Assembly: GCA_947471745.1 (NCBI GenBank)
Contig: CANJKZ010000410.1
Span: forward strand, 536,001 to 600,000
Length of the DNA stretch: 64,000 bases
Direction: 5' to 3'
Source: Closterium sp. Naga37s-1
Lineage: Eukaryota; Streptophyta; Zygnematophyceae; Desmidiales; Closteriaceae
Position 1 is the first letter of the stretch, and each line of letters opens with the position of its first letter. Shown here piece by piece: positions 54,760-64,000 of the stretch. A program made the translations under genes and the position numbers. The notes under the pieces were generated by a model. It saw only the letters and a program-made list of their open reading frames with translations, did no database searches and had not been told where the DNA came from.

Positions 54760-57700
54760 ATGAACGTCAAAAAACAGTTACTGTGCATCTTTTGCGGGGG
54801 TAGATTCCGAAGTGCCCAGTGCTTTGGGCGGCACAAGGCATGGGACCCTGAATGCCGTGTCAAATATGCAGCACTGCGTCGGGGTGGACCTTCAGTGCCT
54901 GAGCACTTTGCTCTTTTCACCACACCTGTTCCCGATGCCGACAATACGGCCCATGTTCCGGCCCATCACGTCCATGGCGACAACGTTCGGGCACAGGAAG
55001 ACGGTGAGCATTCCGCCGGCAGCATTTCCTCATGTTGTACACCCGGAAATGAAATACCCGAGGCCGTCACCTACGCGGACACAGCGAATTCGCCTCAGAG
55101 TACCAGCAGCGGCAGGAATACCGCCGCTCCCTCCGTACCCACAAGCTTCGGGCGTCCACCACCGAGCAATCCCGCTGCGCTTCATTTTCTGCACTTTGTG
55201 CGGAAAGCCAACGGACGGCTTGGTTTGGCAGAGACGAACATCAACACACTGCTGCAACTTCTAATGGTTCCGGAACTTGCACAAAGAGTGCTCGAGGAGT
55301 ACACCAACTGCAGAGAGCTCGAGCGCTTCGAGTTGAACCAACTGCGTGGTCTAGGCCGTGGGTACTCGACTGTAACATTCAAAGTTGCGGGCTTCCCGGC
55401 GCAGACGCTGTTCTTCCGTAATTCATTACAGGTTCGTGCTGTGCCAGTTAATAACTTGATACGACCTTTACTTCGCTGCACGTATTGGTTTATATGCTCG
55501 TCATAATCGCGTCTTCATAATCTCTTCCAGGCTCTGGCCGACCTGTTTGGCGATCCGCGGAATGCGCCTGGGTTCGTTTTGAAGCCACGGGTTGACACTG
55601 ACCCGAAGACCCGTCAGAGACGCTACACCACGCCGGAGACAGCGACCTGGTGGCATGAGGCACAGGTGAGAGGGAGAACGAGTAGTACAAATGCTTCTTT
55701 TTTGCGATGTCTTCAAATGATATCTTCGCTGCAAGAAAACACATTCCAACAGTACACTGACTCTCAAATGCTTCTCACTCTGCCCCTTATCCTTGCCTCC
55801 CTGTGCCTGTCCGTCCCACCCACCCACAGGAGAGGGACAGAGGAGGGCGGACAGAGGAGCGGAGGGGAGTGAGGAGCTCAAGCCTGCACCTTGTTGCTTC
55901 ATTCTCTCTCTCTGCCCCTTATCCTTGCCTCCCTGTGCCTGTCCCACCCACCCACAGACAGGAGAGGGACAGAGGAGCGGAGGGGAGTGAGGAGCTCAAG
56001 CCTGCACCTTGTTGCTTCATTCTCTCTCTCTGCCCCTTATCCTTGCCTCCCTGTGCCTGTCCCTCCCACCCACACACAGGAGAGGGACAAAGGAGGGCGG
56101 ACAGAGGAGCGGAGGGGAGTGAGGAGCTCAAGCCTGCACCTTGTTGCTTCATTCTCTCTCTCTGCCCCTTATCCTTGCCTCCCTGTGCCTGTCCCACCCA
56201 CCCACAGACAGGAGAGGGACAGAGGAGGGCGGACAGTGGAGCGGAGGGGAGTGAGGAGCTCAAGCCTGCACCTTGTTGCTTCATTCTCTCTCTCTGCCCC
56301 TTATCCTTGCCTCCCTGTGCCTGTCCCTCCCACCCACACACAGGAGAGGGACAAAGGAGGGCGGACAGAGGAGCGGAGGGGAGTGAGGAGCTCAAGCCTG
56401 CACCTTGTTGCTTCATTCTCTCTCTCTGCCCCTTATCCTTGCCTCCCTGTGCCTGTCCCACCCACCCACAGACAGGAGAGGGACAGAGGAGGGCGGACAG
56501 AGGAGCGGAGGGGAGTGAGGAGCTCAAGCCTGCACCTTGTTGCTTCATTCTCTCTCTCTGCCCCTTATCCTTGCCTCCCTGTGCCTGTCCCTCCCACCCA
56601 CACACAGGAGAGGGACAAAGGAGGGCGGACAGAGGAGCGGAGGGGAGTGAGGAGCTCAAGCCTGCACCTTGTTGCTTCATTCTCTCTCTCTGCCCCTTAT
56701 CCTTGCCTCCCTGTGCCTGTCCCACCCACCCACAGACAGGAGAGGGACAGAGGAGGGCGGACAGAGGAGCGGAGGGGAGTGAGGAGCTCAAGCCTGCACC
56801 TTGTTGCTTCATTCTCTCTCTCTGCCCCTTATCCTTGCCTCCCTGTGCCTGTCCCTCCCACCCACACACAGGAGAGGGACAAAGGAGGGCGGACAGAGGA
56901 GCGGAGGGGAGTGAGGAGCTCAAGCCTGCACCTTGTTGCTTCATTCTCTCTCTCTGCCCCTTATCCTTGCCTCCCTGTGCCTGTCCCACCCACCCACAGA
57001 CAGGAGAGGGACAGAGGAGGGCGGACAGAGGAGCGGAGGGGAGTGAGGAGCTCAAGCCTGCACCTTGTTGCTTCATTCTCTCTCTCTGCCCCTTATCCTT
57101 GCCTCCCTGTGCCTGTCCCTCCCACCCACACACAGGAGAGGGACAAAGGAGGGCGGACAGAGGAGCGGAGGGGAGTGAGGAGCTCAAGCCTGCACCTTGT
57201 TGCTTCATTCTCTCTCTCTGCCCCTTATCCTTGCCTCCCTGTGCCTGTCCCTCCCACCCACACACAGGAGAGGGACAGAGGAGGGCGGACAGAGGAGCGG
57301 AGGGGAGTGAGGAGCTCAAGCCTGCACCTTGTTGCTTCATTCTCTCTCTCTGCCCCTTATCCTTGCCTCCCTGTGCCTGTCCCTCCCACCCACACACAGG
57401 AGAGGGACAAAGGAGGGCGGACAGAGGAGCGGAGGGGAGTGAGGAGCTCAAGCCTGCACCTTGTTGCTTCATTCTCTCTCTCTGCCCCTTATCCTTGCCT
57501 CCCTGTGCCTGTCCCACCCACCCACAGACAGGAGAGGGACAGAGGAGGGCGGACAGAGGAGCGGAGGGGAGTGAGGAGCTCAAGCCTGCACCTTGTTGCT
57601 TCATTCTCTCTCTCTGCCCCTTATCCTTGCCTCCCTGTGCCTGTCCCTCCCACCCACACACAGGAGAGGGACAAAGGAGGGCGGACAGAGGAGCGGAGGG

Positions 57701-60700
57701 GAGTGAGGAGCTCAAGCCTGCACCTTGTTGCTTCATTCTCTCTCTCTGCCCCTTATCCTTGCCTCCCTGTGCCTGTCCCTCCCACCCACACACAGGAGAG
57801 GGACAGAGGAGGGCGGACAGAGGAGCGGAGGGGAGTGAGGAGCTCAAGCCTGCACCTTGTTGCTTCATTCTCTCTCTCTGCCCCTTATCCTTGCCTCCCT
57901 GTGCCTGTCCCACCCACCCACAGACAGGAGAGGGACAGAGGAGGGCGGACAGAGGAGCGGAGGGGAGTGAGGAGCTCAAGCCTGCACCTTGTTGCTTCAT
58001 TCTCTCTCTCTGCCCCTTATCCTTGCCTCCCTGTGCCTGTCCCTCCCACCCACACACAGGAGAGGGACAGAGGAGGGCGGACAGAGGAGCGGAGGGGAGT
58101 GAGGAGCTCAAGCCTGCACCTTGTTGCTTCATTCTCTCTCTCTGCCCCTTATCCTTGCCTCCCTGTGCCTGTCCCACCCACCCACAGACAGGAGAGGGAC
58201 AGAGGAGGGCGGACAGAGGAGCGGAGGGGAGTGAGGAGCTCAAGCCTGCACCTTGTTGCTTCATTCTCTCTCTCTGCCCCTTATCCTTGCCTCCCTGTGC
58301 CTGTCCCTCCCACCCACACACAGGAGAGGGACAGAGGAGGGCGGACAGAGGAGCGGAGGGGAGTGAGGAGCTCAAGCCTGCACCTTGTTGCTTCATTCTC
58401 TCTCTCTGCCCCTTATCCTTGCCTCCCTGTGCCTGTCCCTCCCACCCACACACAGGAGAGGGACAAAGGAGGGCGGACAGAGGAGCGGAGGGGAGTGAGG
58501 AGCTCAAGCCTGCACCTTGTTGCTTCATTCTCTCTCTCTGCCCCTTATCCTTGCCTCCCTGTGCCTGTCCCTCCCACCCACACACAGGAGAGGGACAGAG
58601 GAGGGCGGACAGAGGAGCGGAGGGGAGTGAGGAGCTCAAGCCTGCACCTTGTTGCTTCATTCTCTCTCTCTGCCCCTTATCCTTGCCTCCCTGTGCCTGT
58701 CCCTCCCACCCACAGACAGGAGAGGGACAGAGGAGGGCGGACAGAGGAGCGGAGGGGAGTGAGGAGCTCAAGCCTGCACCTTGTTGCTTCATTCTCTCTC
58801 TCTGCCCCTTATCCTTGCCTCCCTGTGCCTGTCCCACCCACCCACAGACAGGAGAGGGACAGAGGAGGGCGGACAGAGGAGCGGAGGGGAGTGAGGAGCT
58901 CAAGCCTGCACCTTGTTGCTTCATTCTCTCTCTCTGCCCCTTATCCTTGCCTCCCTGTGCCTGTCCCACCCACCCACAGACAGGAGAGGGACAGAGGAGG
59001 GCGGACAGAGGAGCGGAGGGGAGTGAGGAGCTCAAGCCTGCACCTTGTTGCTTCATTCTCTCTCTCTGCCCCTTATCCTTGCCTCCCTGTGCCTGTCCCT
59101 CCCACCCACACACAGGAGAGGGACAGAGGAGGGCGGACAGAGGAGCGGAGGGGAGTGAGGAGCTCAAGCCTGCACCTTGTTGCTTCATTCTCTCTCTCTG
59201 CCCCTTATCCTTGCCTCCCTGTGCCTGTCCCTCCCACCCACACACAGGAGAGGGACAAAGGAGGGCGGACAGAGGAGCGGAGGGGAGTGAGGAGCTCAAG
59301 CCTGCACCTTGTTGCTTCATTCTCTCTCTCTGCCCCTTATCCTTGCCTCCCTGTGCCTGTCCCTCCCACCCACACACAGGAGAGGGACAGAGGAGGGCGG
59401 ACAGAGGAGCGGAGGGGAGTGAGGAGCTCAAGCCTGCACCTTGTTGCTTCATTCTCTCTCTCTGCCCCTTATCCTTGCCTCCCTGTGCCTGTCCCTCCCA
59501 CCCACAGACAGGAGAGGGACAGAGGAGGGCGGACAGAGGAGCGGAGGGGAGTGAGGAGCTCAAGCCTGCACCTTGTTGCTTCATTCTCTCTCTCTGCCCC
59601 TTATCCTTGCCTCCCTGTGCCTGTCCCACCCACCCACAGACAGGAGAGGGACAGAGGAGGGCGGACAGAGGAGCGGAGGGGAGTGAGGAGCTCAAGCCTG
59701 CACCTTGTTGCTTCATTCTCTCTCTCTGCCCCTTATCCTTGCCTCCCTGTGCCTGTCCCACCCACCCACAGACAGGAGAGGGACAGAGGAGGGCGGACAG
59801 AGGAGCGGAGGGGAGTGAGGAGCTCAAGCCTGCACCTTGTTGCTTCATTCTCTCTCTCTGCCCCTTATCCTTGCCTCCCTGTGCCTGTCCCACCCACCCA
59901 CAGACAGGAGAGGGACAGAGGAGGGCGGACAGAGGAGCGGAGGGGAGTGAGGAGCTCAAGCCTGCACCTTGTTGCTTCATTCTCTCTCTCTGCCCCTTAT
60001 CCTTGCCTCCCTGTGCCTGTCCCTCCCACCCACACACAGGAGAGGGACAGAGGAGGGCGGACAGAGGAGCGGAGGGGAGTGAGGAGCTCAAGCCTGCACC
60101 TTGTTGCTTCATTCTCTCTCTCTGCCCCTTATCCTTGCCTCCCTGTGCCTGTCCCACCCACCCACAGACAGGAGAGGGACAGAGGAGGGCGGACAGAGGA
60201 GCGGAGGGGAGTGAGGAGCTCAAGCCTGCACCTTGTTGCTTCATTCTCTCTCTCTGCCCCTTATCCTTGCCTCCCTGTGCCTGTCCCTCCCACCCACACA
60301 CAGGAGAGGGACAGAGGAGGGCGGACAGAGGAGCGGAGGGGAGTGAGGAGCTCAAGCCTGCACCTTGTTGCTTCATTCTCTCTCTCTGCCCCTTATCCTT
60401 GCCTCCCTGTGCCTGTCCCTCCCACCCACACACAGGAGAGGGACAAAGGAGGGCGGACAGAGGAGCGGAGGGGAGTGAGGAGCTCAAGCCTGCACCTTGT
60501 TGCTTCATTCTCTCTCTCTGCCCCTTATCCTTGCCTCCCTGTGCCTGTCCCTCCCACCCACACACAGGAGAGGGACAGAGGAGGGCGGACAGAGGAGCGG
60601 AGGGGAGTGAGGAGCTCAAGCCTGCACCTTGTTGCTTCATTCTCTCTCTCTGCCCCTTATCCTTGCCTCCCTGTGCCTGTCCCTCCCACCCACAGACAGG

Positions 60701-63700
60701 AGAGGGACAGAGGAGGGCGGACAGAGGAGCGGAGGGGAGTGAGGAGCTCAAGCCTGCACCTTGTTGCTTCATTCTCTCTCTCTGCCCCTTATCCTTGCCT
60801 CCCTGTGCCTGTCCCACCCACCCACAGACAGGAGAGGGACAGAGGAGGGCGGACAGAGGAGCGGAGGGGAGTGAGGAGCTCAAGCCTGCACCTTGTTGCT
60901 TCATTCTCTCTCTCTGCCCCTTATCCTTGCCTCCCTGTGCCTGTCCCACCCACCCACAGACAGGAGAGGGACAGAGGAGGGCGGACAGAGGAGCGGAGGG
61001 GAGTGAGGAGCTCAAGCCTGCACCTTGTTGCTTCATTCTCTCTCTCTGCCCCTTATCCTTGCCTCCCTGTGCCTGTCCCACCCACCCACAGACAGGAGAG
61101 GGACAGAGGAGGGCGGACAGAGGAGCGGAGGGGAGTGAGGAGCTCAAGCCTGCACCTTGTTGCTTCATTCTCTCTCTCTGCCCCTTATCCTTGCCTCCCT
61201 GTGCCTGTCCCACCCACCCACAGACAGGAGAGGGACAGAGGAGGGCGGACAGAGGAGCGGAGGGGAGTGAGGAGCTCAAGCCTGCACCTTGTTGCTTCAT
61301 TCTCTCTCTCTGCCCCTTATCCTTGCCTCCCTGTGCCTGTCCCACCCACCCACAGACAGGAGAGGGACAGAGGAGGGCGGACAGAGGAGCGGAGGGGAGT
61401 GAGGAGCTCAAGCCTGCACCTTGTTGCTTCATTCTCTCTCTCTGCCCCTTATCCTTGCCTCCCTGTGCCTGTCCCACCCACCCACAGACAGGAGAGGGAC
61501 AAAGGAGGGCGGACAGAGGAGCGGAGGGGAGTGAGGAGCTCAAGCCTGCACCTTGTTGCTTCATTCTCTCTCTCTGCCCCTTATCCTTGCCTCCCTGTGC
61601 CTGTCCCACCCACCCACAGACAGGAGAGGGACAGAGGAGGGCGGACAGAGGAGCGGAGGGGAGTGAGGAGCTCAAGCCTGCACCTTGTTGCTTCATTCTC
61701 TCTCTCTGCCCCTTATCCTTGCCTCCCTGTGCCTGTCCCTCCCACCCACACACAGGAGAGGGACAGAGGAGGGCGGACAGAGGAGCGGAGGGGAGTGAGA
61801 TGCACACTCATGCTCCCGTATGCTCTAATCTTGTTCACATACCCCCCTCCATCCGTATTATGTTATGCTATGTCCATGTCTGTGGTATTGTTTACTTTAA
61901 ACCTCAGGCCCATGTTGGGCCCAACGTAGTCATTGCTGGGATTATCCTGTACAGTGACGTCACACACCTCAGCAACAACGGCAGGAAAAAGGCACATCCG
62001 GTGATGATGAGTCTCGTCAACATCTCCCAGGGGAAACGTTGGGCATCTTCTGGCCACGTGCTTTTGGGGAATCTCCCGATACCACCGGCCGGCATGAGCT
62101 CGGCTCAGAGCACCGAATTATTTCACAAAGCCATGGAGCTCATGCTGCAGCCCATCCTCGAGGGATTGAAAAGGTTTTGATCACACTTGCCCTATATTAA
62201 CTTTGCTTTGATGTCCAAATCTCATGCTCGCTTCCACCGCAATCTGCGCATGTGCCATTTTATCAGTGCCATTTCAATGGCTTTATAGGGACGCGTTTCC
62301 GTCTATGTAGAAGTATAACCACCCCTCTATATAAATCGTTCTACCAAGCCTCGTCCCCCAAAACCCATCCTCTCTTTTTTACAACGCATTGCAGTGGTTT
62401 CAAGATGAAGGACCCGAATGGCGTTGAGCATCTCGTCATACCCATGCTGTACGCATGGGTGTGTGACTTTCCAGAAAGTTGCAAAATTACGTGCACTCTT
62501 TCGGGCACTACCAACCGGCCGTGCAGCATATGCTTTGCCCACAGGGTATGTGACATTGTCGTTGAGTTGTCCTTTTCGGCACTAAACGCCTAACCATGAT
62601 CGCACACATTCAACTCATACTTGTATTGCATGTATATACGTGTGGGTATCCAATTCTACATGCAGGACCACTTGTGCGCCGTGTCAGCTCCAAACGTTAA
62701 CCGCACTGTGGTGCAACAGCAATGGATCAAGGAAAGCTGGTATCAACCCTTCGATGACAAAAAAACGATCGGGATGGAGTACTCGACGTTCGACGTCGAC
62801 GTAAGTGTGAATGCACTTTTAATGGCCGTCCCCCACATCTCTGCCCTTACACAAGGTCCCCCACATCTCTGCCCTTCCACGCACTCCCCCACATCTCTGC
62901 CCTTCCAAGCACCCCCCCACATCTCTGCCCTAACACGCACTCCCACACATCTCTTCCCTTCCAAGCACCCCCCCACATCTCTGCACTTTTACGCACACCT
63001 CAACCTCACTGCCATTAGCCTCCAATACTACATTGCTTCATTGGTATCCTGGTTCCACCTCATAAGAGTCACCCTAACCCTATTATGCGTGCAGTGTTCC
63101 CTGTGGCTATGGGACGTTTTTGGCAAACCGTGGGGAAATCCTTACCTCGTCATCATGCCGGACATCATGCATCAAGCGGATCTCGGGATCCTCGGGCACA
63201 TAGTCGCCGCCATCCGTTGCACTCAGGGGAAGTGGCTTCCCTTGTTTGACGCGTAAGTTTGGGTGGGTTGTGTTCTGTCTCATGTAGGTTGGCATTGCTA
63301 TCTCCACTTTCTTGTGTTGCGAATTCGTGGTTTCTTGTGCAAAGCATCGTTCAATTCATGAAGGAGTGTATGTCATCCCTACTTCTTCTACCATGCTCAG
63401 GCGTTTGAAGTCACTGAGAGCAGACATTCGCATGACACATATGCGGCTCCCTAATTCGACGTACTTCGTGTCCGACGCCCAGGTGGCCGCATTCGAGCAC
63501 CGATCTGTTCTGCAGGTTAGTGACAACCGTAAATGAGGCATTGCTTGGCACGAGCAGCACTCTATACTCCCTTACCCTCTGTCCCACACCCACCACTCCC
63601 CTCCCCCCTCTCTGCCCCTCTTTCTGAGGCAGCCCACACCCTACTGTCCTCTCTCTCCATGAATCCATCATAGCGACTTCTTAAGTCAGAATTTTCATAC

Positions 63701-63869
63701 CCCTTTTTTAATCCCCAAATTCACAGGTGTTGATTTTTGTGGTCGTGGACAAGCTCGGGGATGCGCAGTTGAGCGCCATTCGAGCATACCTTGAGTGGTA
63801 TCTTTACTGCGCCCAGCTCCCAGGTCACACGGAGGGCACGCTTCGGCATTTGCAGGAATTGACCGACGA
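54760..63869 (+). CDS. Plavaka/KDZ-like DNA transposase, eight exons seen, 3' end beyond window
   Basis: Exons 54760-55431, 55531-55665, 61908-62173, 62395-62545, 62666-62800, 63095-63252, 63401-63515 and 63727-63869 all join in consistent phase (about 591 residues) at GT...AG borders. The N-terminus is a C-X2-C-X12-H-X6-C zinc finger (C9, C12, H25, C32). Exon 2 has ALADLFGDPRNAPGF and TWWHEAQ; exon 3 has GIILYSDVTHLS, KKAHPVMMSLVNIS and GHVLLGNLPIP; exon 4 has GVEHLVIPMLYAWVCDFPE and CSICF; exon 6 has PYLVIMPDIMHQADLGILGH; exon 8 has YLYCAQLPGHTEGTL. Their order and wording match Plavaka-group transposases (CACTA-like KDZ), known mainly from fungi. Conserved Asp in LYSD and MPD are candidate catalytic residues by inference. 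Terminal repeats were not found. Confidence 0.78.
55781..61799 (+). repeat. 132-bp minisatellite, 46 units, inside intron 2 of the transposase gene
   Basis: Units start at 55781, 55913 and 56031, then every 132 bases to 61707; the second unit lacks 14 bases and the last is cut to 93. Because 132 is a multiple of three and stops are rare, three frames stay open for about 6 kb; none is treated as a gene. Two main variants exist (CCCACCCACCCACAGACAGG and CCCTCCCACCCACACACAGG), plus a hybrid at units starting 58671, 59463 and 60651. The array lies within intron 55666-61907. Each unit contains a long pyrimidine tract ending CACAG or ACAG before GGAGAGGGACA. Confidence 0.95.
62826..62995 (+). repeat. 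Short tandem repeat in intron 5 of the transposase gene
   Basis: Six imperfect units of about 28 bases based on CCCCCACATCTCTGCCCTT, separated by CCAAGCAC, CCACGCACT and similar. It lies within intron 62801-63094 (GTAAGT...GTGCAG) and is pyrimidine-rich on the transcribed sense strand, like the larger arrays. Confidence 0.8.
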
Positions 63870-64000
63870 GTGAGCCCTCAACTTCTCCCACTTATGCATA
63901 TCTTATTACCTTATTACCATATCTTTGTTTTGGATGGGGCCGAATAGGGTCTTATTTCGTTTACACGACTCCTTGTTGAGCTCTCCAAGCCTCACCCCCC
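63870..64000 (+). other. Intron 8 start, transposase gene, window end
   Basis: GTGAGC at 63870 reads as the next donor. A TAG acceptor candidate at 63949 precedes GGTCTTATTTCG, but the next exon cannot be confirmed in the remaining bases. Confidence 0.4.

Noticed and set aside
45757..61799. CRISPR-like array
   Set aside because: Units are contiguous tandem repeats with no unique spacers, in an intron-bearing eukaryotic region.
55803..62180. Open frames of 2125, 2012 and 1962 codons across the 132-bp array
   Set aside because: The unit length is divisible by three and lacks stops in several frames on both strands, so long frames are inevitable. The array lies inside an intron whose flanking exons match a known family.

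Overview
This window is eukaryotic repeat-dense DNA. It has GT-AG introns, Ty1/copia elements primed from initiator-Met-type binding sites, a Ty3/gypsy gag relic and a Plavaka/KDZ-type (CACTA-like) DNA transposase. GC-rich sequence, plant-style copia elements and short algal-looking introns suggest the green lineage. My recall of similar glycine-rich copia polyproteins points tentatively to a streptophyte alga such as Closterium, but nothing here proves the species. I saw no rRNA, tRNA or CRISPR.

Layout. 1-15474: a copia RT fragment, an inverted copia (family B), a nearly complete short-LTR copia (element A, 3620-11339), gypsy and copia gag relics (11738-13384), and the 3' part of an unrecognised intron-containing gene (14340-15474). 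15475-23066: element I and a reverse copy J of the same family, meeting tail-to-tail in a 2.4-kb-arm palindrome. 23067-31997: copia G, split by element H with target-site duplication GAAGC. 31998-43889: copia D on the minus strand, with the longest unbroken pol reading frame in the window, split by element E (35940-42124). E has identical LTRs and duplication GACAG, is internally replaced by pieces of another copia (F), and carries a 2305-bp tandem duplication. 43890-50650: an unrecognised minus-strand gene (K) whose main intron is a 24-unit, 140-bp minisatellite. 50650-54759: small tandem repeats, a copia B-like fragment and a 180-bp hairpin satellite. 54760 to the end: an eight-exon Plavaka-like transposase gene whose second intron holds a 46-unit, 132-bp minisatellite. 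It runs off the window.

How it fits together. A, D, H, I, J and E belong to one clade: LTRs of about 130-146 bp, a 1-1.5 kb GC-rich tandemly repeated leader, a CTG/CTA-rich tract before the gag ATG, a poly-glycine gag with an unusual widely spaced zinc knuckle, then protease, integrase, a pentapeptide-repeat linker, RT and RNase H. The clearest unexplained theme is that two unrelated genes carry large intronic minisatellites. Each repeat unit contains a copy of a 3'-splice-site-like sequence with the common core CTTGCCTCCCTG followed by CAG and purines. The very long open frames in those arrays are artefacts of repeat length and base bias, not proteins.
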